From Fuerstiella sp. (GTDB taxonomy: Bacteria; Planctomycetota; Planctomycetia; Planctomycetales; Planctomycetaceae): a stretch of DNA of 64,000 nucleotides. The notes under the pieces were generated by a model. The model made no database searches and was not told where the DNA came from. It saw only the letters and a list, made by a program, of their open reading frames with translations. The DNA is taken from assembly GCA_022447225.1 (NCBI GenBank), contig JAKVAZ010000006.1, positions 1 through 64,000 on the forward strand. Direction: 5' to 3'. The translations under genes were made by a program, and so were the position numbers. Positions 1-8,913 of the stretch are shown piece by piece; position 1 is the first letter of the stretch, and each line of letters begins with the position of its first letter.

Positions 1-2502
1 TGATCCGTTGCCAAAGGTAATCGTGTGACTGAACCCGGGGTTGGTGTTGGTCAGTTCCACGGCTTCACGCAGACTCAGGTTGCCCAACGAATAGTCACCG
101 TCCACCACGTCGCTGTCCGTGTCGACCACCAGGTGTTGAAGATCACTGGTACCCGTAACAGTCACCGTAACGGTCCCCGGTTCACTGGTGGCGTTGGCCG
201 CACCGCTGCTATCGGTGGCCGTGTAATCGAAGGTGACATTCCGTGTTTGTCCCGCTCCCAAATCCTGAAAAGCTGTTCCAGGATCGAAGGTAAACGTGCC
301 GTTGCCGTTGTCGGTGACCGTGCCTTCGGTCGGTGTGGTCGTAATGGCGAAAGTATGCGTGTCGCTGGTGTCCACGTCGGTGACGGAGAAGTTGCCATCC
401 ACCGCTGGTCCGTCTTCGATGGCGGAAATGGCAACGTCATTGGCCAGCGGTCGATCATTGACCGCATTCACGGTGATGTTGACGTTGCCGACATCCTCGA
501 GTGAGCCGTCAGAAACAGTGAATGTAAAACTGTCTGCCCCGTTGAAGTTGGCGTTCGGAGTGTAGGTGAACGTGCCGTTGCTGTTGACGACGACCGAGCC
601 GTTTGTGGGCGACGTCGCGCCAACAAAGGTGACTGGATTTAATTCCGCATCGCTGGCGGTCAGCTGACCGCTGATGTCGGTGTCTTCATCGCCACTGACA
701 GAAAGGTCATCCGCCTCAGGCGCTGTATTTTCGCTTTCGAAGGCTCCGATATCGACGCGGTCACCGACAATTCGGGCGAACGGTGCGCCACGTTGGTCAT
801 TCACCAGCGGCGTACCGGATACGGTTCCATCGTCTGTGGCAAGATCATTGCTGCCCTCGTTGATGGCCGGGCTGCCGGCCAGCAGGGCAATGGTCTGCGT
901 GGGGCCGCCGTTGTCGGCAAGTGTGGGGTTCGTACCGTCATTTTCCAACACGGTCTTCCAGTTGACGCCCACGATGTTGCCGTCGGTACCGTCAATAAGC
1001 CCAAAAATCCCCCCCGTTCCGAACAGGTTAAAACTACCAGTGGTGGTGGGTCCATCGCCCCTGAAGTCATAGGCACCGCCACTCCGTGTGTTGCCGGCCA
1101 CAATGCTGTTGTTGATCACTAAGGTGCCGAACGTGTTGTAGATCCCACCAGCGCGGAAATCGGCCTTGTTTCCGCTGATCGTGGTGTTGCTGATCGTTAT
1201 GTTGCCGTAGGTGAGCTTGAGGCCGCCGCCGACAAAACCAGCATTGTTTCCACTGATGGTGCTGTTGCTGACGGTTACTTCAGCGGAGCTGGAACTGTAG
1301 ATCCCGCCGCCGTAACGGGCCGAGTTTCCGCTGACCGTGCTGTTGCTGACGGTTATGTTGCCGTTGTTGTCGATCCCGCCGCCGTCCCTAACGGCCGAGT
1401 TTTCGCTGATCGTGCTGTTGCTGACGGTTATGTTGCCGTTGTTCTCGATCCCGCCGCCGCGGCTGGCCGTATTACCACTGATGGTGCTGTTGCTGACGGT
1501 TACTTCAGCGGAGCTGGAACTGTAGATCCCGCCGCCGCTGCCGTCGGTCGTATTTCCGCTGATCGTGCTGTTAGTGACCGACACGTTTTTACGTGTGAAA
1601 ATTGCTCCGCCGCCAGCGTTGTCGTAGTAGCCGGCCGCCGTATTTCCGCTGATCGTGCTGTTGCTGATCGATAAGGTGCCGTTGTTGTCGATCCCGCCGC
1701 CAGAGCTGTAGTAGCCGCCGGCCGCCGTATTTCCGCTGATCGTGCTGTTGCTGACCGATAAGGTGCCGTTGTTGTCGATCCCGCCGCCGCGGTAAGCCGA
1801 GTTCCCGCTGATCGTGCTGTTAGTGACCGACAGGTTTTCACGTGTGAAAATTGCTCCTCCTTCGTCACTCACATCGCCGCCGGTGAGCTTGAGGCCGGAG
1901 ATCGAGACGTCGCTTTGAGAGGAATTATCGCCGTCATTGATGTTGAAGATGCGTGATTCATTGTCGGCATCAATCGTCAGCAGGTCCGCACCGGGACCGG
2001 TGATCGTCACGTCACCAGTGATCGCCAGTTCTCCGTCGGTCAGCGTGATCGTGGCCGGACCAGCGGATGTCAGCGACGCGTGAAAGGTGATCGTGTCGAC
2101 TTCGCCTGGCGGATTCGTGTTTGTCTGGGCGAGTGCTTCCCGCAGTGAGGTCAGCCCGTCCCCCGCATCAACGACATCCAGAGCGGTATCAACGGTGACC
2201 GCACTGAGCAGCAGACGCTGTTCTACGGCCTCAATACTCGTCAGGCTGCCGGTCGGGCGACGTCCAGGCTGCGCCATCAGTTCCTTGACCCGCGCAGCAC
2301 AACGCCAGTGTCGGTTGTGAATTTCCGTCTGCAGACGAGCGAAATAGTTACGCACGGATTGACCGACAGAGCCATGCCGAATTTTTTTCCGCCTGGAGTT
2401 CTGTGCCGTACCGGCAAACGTCACCGGCTGACCGGTTCCGCGAAATCGCCGACCGTAACTGTTCAAAACGGCTAACAAAGACTCTCGAAAATCGCTGAAC
2501 AT
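1..2502 (-). CDS. giant surface protein: beta-helix plus cadherin-like modules (3' end outside window)
   Basis: This is the first 834 codons of a very large secreted protein that continues past the left edge. The ATG at 2502 follows a GAGGTGAAG ribosome site. Residues about 95-104 read VEQRLLLSA, matching the LEPR-XLL type N-terminal motif of planctomycete giant surface proteins; no ordinary signal peptide is visible. Next comes a SLREA segment typical of polymorphic-outer-membrane-type proteins, then about ten beta-helix turns built on NSTISGN, then a closing segment (INEGS...RGAPFARIVGDRVDIGAFE) and Ig/cadherin-like repeats with SDGSLED and NGTFTY motifs. Near the window edge a second SLREA segment (LSLREAVELTNTNPG) begins, so the whole module set appears to repeat. 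Likely role is cell-surface adhesion or cell-cell contact (inference from architecture). The frame is open without interruption. Confidence 0.88.
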   Translation of the reverse strand, partial: MFSDFRESLLAVLNSYGRRFRGTGQPVTFAGTAQNSRRKKIRHGSVGQSVRNYFARLQTEIHNRHWRCAARVKELMAQPGRRPTGSLTSIEAVEQRLLLSAVTVDTALDVVDAGDGLTSLREALAQTNTNPPGEVDTITFHASLTSAGPATITLTDGELAITGDVTITGPGADLLTIDADNESRIFNINDGDNSSQSDVSISGLKLTGGDVSDEGGAIFTRENLSVTNSTISGNSAYRGGGIDNNGTLSVSNSTISGNTAAGGYYSSGGGIDNNGTLSISNSTISGNTAAGYYDNAGGGAIFTRKNVSVTNSTISGNTTDGSGGGIYSSSSAEVTVSNSTISGNTASRGGGIENNGNITVSNSTISENSAVRDGGGIDNNGNITVSNSTVSGNSARYGGGIYSSSSAEVTVSNSTISGNNAGFVGGGLKLTYGNITISNTTISGNKADFRAGGIYNTFGTLVINNSIVAGNTRSGGAYDFRGDGPTTTGSFNLFGTGGIFGLIDGTDGNIVGVNWKTVLENDGTNPTLADNGGPTQTIALLAGSPAINEGSNDLATDDGTVSGTPLVNDQRGAPFARIVGDRVDIGAFESENTAPEADDLSVSGDEDTDISGQLTASDAELNPVTFVGATSPTNGSVVVNSNGTFTYTPNANFNGADSFTFTVSDGSLEDVGNVNITVNAVNDRPLANDVAISAIEDGPAVDGNFSVTDVDTSDTHTFAITTTPTEGTVTDNGNGTFTFDPGTAFQDLGAGQTRNVTFDYTATDSSGAANATSEPGTVTVTVTGTSDLQHLVVDTDSDVVDGDYSLGNLSLREAVELTNTNPGFSHTITFGNGS
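1100..1860 (-). repeat. tandem beta-helix coding repeats (NSTISGN units)
   Basis: About nine clear copies and one degenerate copy of a 75-90 bp unit encode a SNSTISGNTA-like turn. On the plus strand each shows as a variant of ccgctgatcgtgctgttg. The units keep the reading frame, so they are protein repeats inside the giant surface gene and not an independent element. Confidence 0.85.
1633..1788 (-). repeat. 69-bp near-identical direct repeat within the beta-helix gene
   Basis: The segments 1633-1701 and 1720-1788 differ by only one base that I can see, at an offset of 87 bp (29 codons). They are much more alike than the other beta-helix units, which suggests a recent in-frame duplication. 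Confidence 0.8.
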
Positions 2503-3341
2503 TCTGCTTCACCTCGATGACTCGTGTGAGCCATAACTAGGATGACGATGAACATCTGCTTCCGGTCTTTCAGGTACCCACGCGTTGATGCCGTCTGTAT
2601 CTGGTCCCGAATGGCACTCGAAAATCGTCACTCAATCACAAACAACCCTGAACCCCGTTATGCCGCAAGCCTCACTCACGACTCACGCGTCTCAATCGCC
2701 AATAAGGACGCTAAAGACCCATCCATGCCTCCCCTTCGCAAACTTCCGATCTTTCCCTTTAATAAACAACCACCCAAATCGCCATGAAGTTAAGGCCAAA
2801 AAAAGCGGACTTTACAAATAGAAATCACAATTACGAAACGCCTGTGTGGCTCTGGACAATGTACGGAAGTACAGGATTATTGTTGGTGGGGAGCCCCTGT
2901 TTACGTTAATTGCGGAATCGCAGCCCGGCGGATTGTGAAGTCCGAAACGCTTCAACGACTACAAAAACGAAACGGCAAAGTGCTGGTGCGACCCTGATTT
3001 GCCTGATCTGACCGAACCGCAGACCATCACCCATCTGCATTTTGCCAGCAATGGCCCCACGGAAATTGCTCGACGTCTGATCCGCATGACCAACGAGATC
3101 CGTCGCGAACTGCGTCTCAAAACAGTTGAAGACACCCATCAACGTGGACTGCGGAATACCAATGGGTGGCGTGGTCGTGCAATGAGTCCGCCACCGTGAG
3201 ATCTCTCTCATCCACCACTGCGTGGAGCTTCGCAGGTACCGTCGTCATGACATGATGACCGTCTCCGAATTGAGACGCATCGACCCGTTGACGATCTGAC
3301 TGGTCGTTCCGCGTCAGGATGCCCGATCATTAGCAGCCGGA
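2503..3341. other. intergenic region, no convincing gene
   Basis: About 840 bases between the divergent-looking surface protein start and the 3' end of the PQQ gene. It must hold the promoter of the surface protein. A 66-codon plus-strand frame at 2999-3199 contains a protein-like helical stretch (residues around TEIARRLIRMTNEIRREL), and the same frame reads back to about 2890 without an evident start; it could be the decayed end of a lost gene. I recognise no family. Confidence 0.5.
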
Positions 3342-4607
3342 TCAACTCTTCACGCGAACGTCGATGCACACCACCTCTTTGTCGTCGCGAAGATACAAAC
3401 GACCATTGGCTATGACCGGTGCCTGCCGCGTCATTCGTAACACTTCGGTACGCGCCATCTCGCGAAAGCCTTCCATCGTGGCGTTGACGATGACCAGTTC
3501 TCCGTCGATCGTCGCCATGAACAGTTTGCCGTCAGCCAGTGTCAGATTTGACTTGCCGAATCGCCTCTTCGACCACACAGATTCGCCGGTGGCAGCGTTG
3601 ACACAAACAAGATTGGTGATGGGCCCGGCAGCTCCGACATTGTCCAGACCGAACAGATGTCCATCCAGCAGAACCGGAGTCTGCCACTCAGCCCGCAACA
3701 CGCTGCGTTTTCCGAGTGAAGACCACCTTTCTTCTGCCGTCCAGCCGTCATCGGATTCCGTCACATCAAGCAGAACAGAACCATGATTCTCTCCGGCAGA
3801 AATCAAGACTGAGGACTCGTCAACCAGAACGGGATTCGCCGTATTGCAATTGAAGTCGGTAACGAACGGGTGTTCCCAAAGTAACTCACCGCTTTGCGGA
3901 ACGATCCCCGCAACGGATGCGCCGGTCACGGCCACAATCTGACGAACTCCACACAGAGAAAGCAGTGCCGGCGAGGCGTAACCGCATTCCGGGCTTCCGG
4001 CCACCCATTTCCTGACTCCGGACTCAGCACTGAAACCGGCGATGCTGCCGTCTTCTGAAACCGTTTGAACAACAACCACGTCGTTGTACACCAGCGGGGA
4101 CGAAGACATTCCAAATTGTGCAGGTTCCACCCCGGGATCAGAGACCGTATTCACGCTCCATCTGATCTTTCCCGAATCAGACTCCAGTGACACGAGGATA
4201 CCTTCACCTGTCATCACATAAACAGCATCATCAGCAACAGTCGGAGTACTCCGGGGCCCGTTTGCCTGCGGATTCAGATAAGCGTCTGCAATCCCGGACT
4301 TCCACTTGAGGTCCCCCGAGGATTCGTCCAAAGCAACCACATACTGCCGAGCATCATCCTGGAACAGAGTGTAGACCGTTCCTTCACTCACAACGACACC
4401 CGACGACCCGATCCCGAGATCCACTCGCCACAGCACGTCAGGCCCGGCGGCCGGAATCGAACTGACGAGATTCGTTTCGTCGGAAACTCCTTTGTACTGT
4501 GGTCCCAGAAACCGGGGCCAGTCGTCCGCCTGGACCGAAAACAAACCGGCAAAACACAAAATAAAACACAAAATAAAACACAGAAGTCCATGGGACAGAC
4601 GCATCAT
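3342..4607 (-). CDS. exported PQQ-like beta-propeller protein
   Basis: A 421-residue secreted beta-propeller of the PQQ/WD-like family common in planctomycetes. After a hydrophobic signal peptide (about residues 3-26, ending near VQA) the mature protein starts DDWPRFLGPQ, the hallmark opening of this group. Repeated blades follow, each with patterns such as ALDESSGDLKWKS, SLESDSGKIRWS and CVNAATGESVW. The frame can be extended to a TTG at 4616, but GGAGAGA directly before the ATG-ATG pair at 4607/4604 argues for one of those. The blades probably mediate protein or ligand binding at the envelope; no catalytic residues can be assigned. It is alone on its strand here, but a paralogue sits at 12960-14198. 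Confidence 0.82.
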   Translation of the reverse strand: MMRLSHGLLCFILCFILCFAGLFSVQADDWPRFLGPQYKGVSDETNLVSSIPAAGPDVLWRVDLGIGSSGVVVSEGTVYTLFQDDARQYVVALDESSGDLKWKSGIADAYLNPQANGPRSTPTVADDAVYVMTGEGILVSLESDSGKIRWSVNTVSDPGVEPAQFGMSSSPLVYNDVVVVQTVSEDGSIAGFSAESGVRKWVAGSPECGYASPALLSLCGVRQIVAVTGASVAGIVPQSGELLWEHPFVTDFNCNTANPVLVDESSVLISAGENHGSVLLDVTESDDGWTAEERWSSLGKRSVLRAEWQTPVLLDGHLFGLDNVGAAGPITNLVCVNAATGESVWSKRRFGKSNLTLADGKLFMATIDGELVIVNATMEGFREMARTEVLRMTRQAPVIANGRLYLRDDKEVVCIDVRVKS

Positions 4608-5252
4608 TCTCTCCAAAGCAGACTGCAGGGTCGGGCCGATATCGTAAGGTCGAACTCAAAGCCGGTCTACGGCAGCCTGCGACCGGTTGTGCTGAATGGA
4701 TTCGACCAGATTCACAGAAACCAGCACCAGTTCCCCGGAAAGCCAGCGATTCCGGAGACACCGAACCTCCACAGGATGCTCAAACACACACACAACCAAT
4801 AAACTTTCACGGATCACAACCTGCAGGAACCTTATAACAGCCAAGCCCTCAGAGCCGTTGCCGGGACATTCACGAGCGATTCAGTCGCTTTGGAAGAGCT
4901 TCATGCGGGTGCCCCCGTTCCTGCGATTTCCAGACGGATAACACTCAGCGTGACTGTATCGGTGTGCCCATTTTTGCTGGTAAGGCTGCCAGAATGGGAA
5001 TCGCCCGGATGGTTCCTGAGGCTTTCAGGTTCAGTCGTGTTTCCGGGATGAAATCCTGTTAATGAATCGTTATACAAAAACCTGTAATCCTGTGTTGTCG
5101 TCTGAGATCTGCTCAGGGTACGACGTCAGCAATCAGCCCGCGACAATTACAAAACAGTCGCAACGTCATTGATGGACAGCTGTCGTCGTCGATGATCTGA
5201 CATATCATGGCTGAACAGGCTCCGGCTGTCTGAAGAGGGGAAACCTGACATT
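4608..5252. other. intergenic region upstream of oad operon and PQQ gene
   Basis: A divergent spacer of about 645 bases that must contain promoters for the minus-strand PQQ gene and the plus-strand oad operon. All open frames here are short, with no family resemblance. I see no strong hairpin or repeat. Confidence 0.5.
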
Positions 5253-5552
5253 ATGCTTCCGGCATTCATGATTAGTCTGGCGCAAACCGTCATCAATGAT
5301 GGTTTCCCGATCGCTGCGACGGGCATGGGCATCGTTTTTGTGGCAATTATTTTGATCACCGTGTTTATTTCAGCGCTACCTGGAATTTTAAAACTGCTTG
5401 CTCAGGTTCTGCCGGAAGCCAGTGCCCGTCACACACCGGTCGATACATCGGAGAGTATGTTGCCGGATGAAGGGATTCTTGCGGCGATTGGATTCGTGCT
5501 GCACACCGAAATACAGCGACAGGTCACTACAGATGAAAGGACCGGCAGGTAA
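5253..5552 (+). CDS. oadG: sodium pump decarboxylase gamma subunit (OadG-like)
   Basis: A 99-residue small membrane protein with one transmembrane helix at about residues 20-44 (from FPIAATGMGIVFV to ISALPGIL) and a short acidic cytoplasmic tail. Size, topology and position directly before oadB match the gamma subunit of Na+-translocating oxaloacetate/methylmalonyl-CoA decarboxylases. That subunit anchors the alpha subunit to the membrane beta subunit. The ATG at 5253 is preceded by a GAGGGGAAA ribosome site. The gene starts a three-gene operon and ends 63 bases before the next start. Sequence identity in this family is low, so the call rests largely on context. Confidence 0.8.
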   Translation: MLPAFMISLAQTVINDGFPIAATGMGIVFVAIILITVFISALPGILKLLAQVLPEASARHTPVDTSESMLPDEGILAAIGFVLHTEIQRQVTTDERTGR

Positions 5553-5615
5553 CCGACCTCTGTTTCTCCAGGGACTGTACACACCGGCGAGTACCGCGAT
5601 ACGAAAAGAACCGCA

Positions 5616-6803
5616 ATGAATTACCTGTTCGATTTTCTGGCCACAACCGGATTCGCATCTTTAACAGCGGGAAATGTGATCATGATCCTGATCGGGATCG
5701 TATTCATTTTCCTTGCCATCAAGAAGGACTACGAACCCCTGCTGCTGGTCCCCATCGGTATGGGAGCGATTGTGGGAAACATTCCTGTCGGTGAAGGGAT
5801 GTCGCTGAGTGTGTATGACGACCATCAGTGGCATGAAGTAGCGGTCGACAGCGACACGGGAGAAACAGAAATTGAGTATTTGCCCGGCAGTGTGCTGAGC
5901 TATCTGTATTTTGGGGTCAGTTGGGGCATCTATCCGCCGCTGATCTTTCTTGGCATCGGGGCAATGACCGATTTTTCAACAATGTTGTCCAGTCCGCGAC
6001 TCGTGCTGCTGGGCGCTGCAGCCCAGATTGGTGTGTTTTTAACATTTCTGGGCGCTATTGCCCTGGGGTTCAGTCTTCAGGAAGCCGGTGCCATTGGGAT
6101 TATCGGAGGGGCTGATGGCCCCACATCGATCTTTCTTTCGTCTCAACTGGCTCCCAAGCTGCTGGGGCCCATTGCGATTGCTGCCTATTCGTATATGGCA
6201 CTGGTGCCTGTGATTCAGCCGCCGATCATGAAACTGCTGACCACCCGCGAAGAACGCCTGATTCGCATGAAGCCTCCTCGCAAAGTTTCCACCCGCGAGA
6301 AGATGATCTTTCCGATTGCCGCCTTTTTAATCTGTACCATGATTGCCCCGGGGGCAATCGTCCTGCTGGGAATGCTGTTCTTTGGTAACCTGATGAAAGA
6401 AAGTCTGGTTACCGAACGGCTGGCGAATACAGCCCGCACGGCAATGATTGATATCGTTACCGTTTTGCTGGGATTCTGTGTGGGTGCCAGTACTGAGGCA
6501 GAAACATTTATCACCAAAGAGTCACTGCAGATTTTTGGTCTGGGAGCACTGGCATTTTCAATCGCAACTGCCGGCGGCGTTCTGTTTGCTAAACTTATGA
6601 ATCTGTTCCTCACAGAAAAAATCAATCCACTGGTTGGCGCCGCAGGAGTTTCGGCTGTGCCGGATTCAGCGCGAGTGGTTCAGATGGTCGGGCAGCAGGA
6701 AGATCCTCATAATTTCTTACTGATGCATGCCATGGCCCCCAATGTCGCAGGTGTGATCGGTTCAGCGGTTGCCGCCGGCGTTTTGTGGGGTGTACTTTCT
6801 TAG
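5616..6803 (+). CDS. oadB: Na+-translocating decarboxylase beta subunit (OadB)
   Basis: A 395-residue polytopic membrane protein that couples biotin decarboxylation to Na+ export. It carries the family signature GGADGPTSIF at about residues 164-173; Asp167 matches the essential intramembrane Asp of OadB. It also has the C-terminal segment NPLVGAAGVSAVPDSARVVQ with the conserved Asn, Gly and Ser. Residues 60-90 form a longer hydrophilic loop than in the enterobacterial protein. The gene lies between the gamma and alpha subunit genes, so a complete decarboxylase pump is encoded. It would act in the cytoplasmic membrane and build a sodium gradient from oxaloacetate or a similar beta-keto acid. 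Confidence 0.95.
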   Translation: MNYLFDFLATTGFASLTAGNVIMILIGIVFIFLAIKKDYEPLLLVPIGMGAIVGNIPVGEGMSLSVYDDHQWHEVAVDSDTGETEIEYLPGSVLSYLYFGVSWGIYPPLIFLGIGAMTDFSTMLSSPRLVLLGAAAQIGVFLTFLGAIALGFSLQEAGAIGIIGGADGPTSIFLSSQLAPKLLGPIAIAAYSYMALVPVIQPPIMKLLTTREERLIRMKPPRKVSTREKMIFPIAAFLICTMIAPGAIVLLGMLFFGNLMKESLVTERLANTARTAMIDIVTVLLGFCVGASTEAETFITKESLQIFGLGALAFSIATAGGVLFAKLMNLFLTEKINPLVGAAGVSAVPDSARVVQMVGQQEDPHNFLLMHAMAPNVAGVIGSAVAAGVLWGVLS

Positions 6804-6908
6804 ATGCATGACCGTTGAAAAAACGCTTCGGTTCCGGTTGTGCATCACACCGTCCGAACTCAAATGTAATGACAGAACAGTCACTGACCACAGACGAAAG
6901 AAAACACC

Positions 6909-8729
6909 GTGGCTAAGAAGGTCAAGTTCATGTGCACCGCGTTCCGCGACGGCTTCCAGTCCGTCTACGGAGCCAGAGTATTCACCCAGGATTTTCTGCC
7001 GGCCGTGGAAGCAACTCGTGATGCAGGAATCTCCTGGTTCGAAGCCGGCGGTGGTGCACGTTTCCAGTCGTTGTACTTCTACTGCAATGAAGATGCGTTC
7101 GCCATGATGGACGCCTTCCGGGAAACCGCGGGACCTGACGCTGACCTGCAGACACTTGCACGCGGTGTCAACGTGGTCGGACTGGAATCACAGTCCAGTG
7201 ACATCGTGCGACTGCATGCGGAGCTGTTCAAAAAGCACGGAATCAGCACCATTCGTAATTTCGATGCTTTGAATGACGTCAATAATCTGATCCACAGCGG
7301 CAAATGTATTGTCGAAGCCGGACTGAAGCACCAGGTGTGCGTCACTTTGATGGAACTTCCTCCGGGCTGCAGCGGAGCCCACGATGCCGATTTTTATGAA
7401 GCCACGCTGAAGCAGATTCTGGATGCCGATATCCCGTTCGACGCCGTCTGTTTCAAAGATGCATCGGGCACGGCAATTCCATCCAAAGTCTATGACACTA
7501 TTGCTCGCGCCCGAAAACTGCTTCCGGCGGACGCATTCATTCATTTCCACACCCACGAAACAGCCGGTGTGAGTGTTCTGGCCAACAAAGCGGCATTGGA
7601 CGCCGGCGCTGACGCCATCGATCTGTCGATGGCCCCCTGTTCCGGAGGAACGTGTCAGCCGGATATCCTGGTGATGTGGCACGCTCTGCGCGGCACGGAA
7701 TACGACCTGGACATCGACATCGAAAAAGTTCGCGAAGCAGAAGAGGTGTTTAAGGACTGCATGAAAGACTACTTTCTCCCGCCGGAATCAACCGCCGTGG
7801 AGCCGTTGATTCCGTGGAGTCCGATGCCGGGCGGCGCTCTGACTGCTAATACGCAGATGCTCCGCGACAACAACATCATGGAGAAATACCCGGAAATCAT
7901 CCGGGCAATGAGTGATGTGGTTCGTAAAGGCGGATACGGCACGTCAGTTACACCGGTTTCACAGTTTTATTTCCAGCAGGCCTTCAACAACGTGATGTTT
8001 GGGCCCTGGAAAAAGATCGCCGAACCCTACGGCCAGATGGTGCTCGGCTATTTCGGAAAGACACCCGTCGCCCCGGATCCTGAAATCGTCGAACTGGCGG
8101 CCAAACAGCTCGGCAAACAGCCCACAACCCAGCCCCCTCTGGAAAGGAACGACGCAGATCCATCCAAAGGGATCGAGGCTGCCACCAGGGTCCTCACCCA
8201 AGAAGGCCTGGAAATCACGGATGAAAACATCTTCATTGCCGCCGCCTGCAAAGAAAAAGGAATTCGTTTTCTGAAAGGGGAAGCGGAGGTCGGTGTGCGC
8301 AAGATTGATCCGGCGGCTCAGGCGGCCGCAGCAACTCCCGCTCCGACTGCTGCCCGCAAACCGGCGGAATACACCGTCACTGTTGATGGAAAAGAATATT
8401 TCATGGCCTTCGAAGGCAACATGGCGACCGTTAACGGTAAGGCGTTCCGTGTTGATATCAAAAATGTGGAATCCGAAACGTCGGCACCGGAAGAGGGCAG
8501 TGCCGCCACTCAGGTCACATCTGTGACTTCACAGATGCCGGGCGTGGTCTTCAAGATTCTGGTCAGTAGCGGAGATCGTGTCACAGAAGGACAGCCGGTG
8601 CTGATTCTGGAGGCCATGAAGATGGAAATGGAAATTCCGGCAACCGTCACGGGGACAATCGCGGCTGTGAATGTAGCAGTCGGCGAACAGGTCACCACGG
8701 GACAGGTCCTTGCGGCAATCAATACCTGA
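6909..8729 (+). CDS. oadA: biotin-dependent carboxyltransferase/decarboxylase alpha subunit (OadA-like)
   Basis: A 606-residue three-part enzyme. Residues 5-265 form an HMGL-like TIM barrel, with the metal-binding HTH in FHTHETAG and the expected carbamylated Lys in CFKDASG. A conserved carboxylase domain follows (about 290-460). After an Ala/Pro linker comes a biotinyl domain with EAMKM, the biotinylated Lys being residue 571, 35 residues from the C-terminus. The start is GTG with a weak AAGAAAAC ribosome site. The usual barrel opening RDAHQSL reads RDGFQSVYG here, replacing a normally conserved His; I believe this belongs to a separate branch of OadA-type proteins. Together with oadG and oadB it forms the pump. 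The substrate is most likely oxaloacetate, but another beta-keto acid cannot be excluded. Confidence 0.9.
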   Translation: MAKKVKFMCTAFRDGFQSVYGARVFTQDFLPAVEATRDAGISWFEAGGGARFQSLYFYCNEDAFAMMDAFRETAGPDADLQTLARGVNVVGLESQSSDIVRLHAELFKKHGISTIRNFDALNDVNNLIHSGKCIVEAGLKHQVCVTLMELPPGCSGAHDADFYEATLKQILDADIPFDAVCFKDASGTAIPSKVYDTIARARKLLPADAFIHFHTHETAGVSVLANKAALDAGADAIDLSMAPCSGGTCQPDILVMWHALRGTEYDLDIDIEKVREAEEVFKDCMKDYFLPPESTAVEPLIPWSPMPGGALTANTQMLRDNNIMEKYPEIIRAMSDVVRKGGYGTSVTPVSQFYFQQAFNNVMFGPWKKIAEPYGQMVLGYFGKTPVAPDPEIVELAAKQLGKQPTTQPPLERNDADPSKGIEAATRVLTQEGLEITDENIFIAAACKEKGIRFLKGEAEVGVRKIDPAAQAAAATPAPTAARKPAEYTVTVDGKEYFMAFEGNMATVNGKAFRVDIKNVESETSAPEEGSAATQVTSVTSQMPGVVFKILVSSGDRVTEGQPVLILEAMKMEMEIPATVTGTIAAVNVAVGEQVTTGQVLAAINT

Positions 8730-8913
8730 GTTGAGACCACAGGTGATCACAACGCCGGCCTGCGCTTCAGCCAGAAATCCGTCCTTTCAGCAGTTTCCAT
8801 CCGGGACTTCCCTCCGAGGGACCGTTGCTGCAGGCCTGGTGGCAGCTATGATAGCCCTACGCAACTTACTTCAGACACACTCCAATAAAACGTTCAGCAT
8901 ACTGGAAACATCA

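Noticed and set aside
1100-1860. Possible CRISPR-like array
   Set aside because: The repeats stay in reading frame, are 75-90 bp long and encode NSTISGN turns of a beta-helix; no unique spacers.
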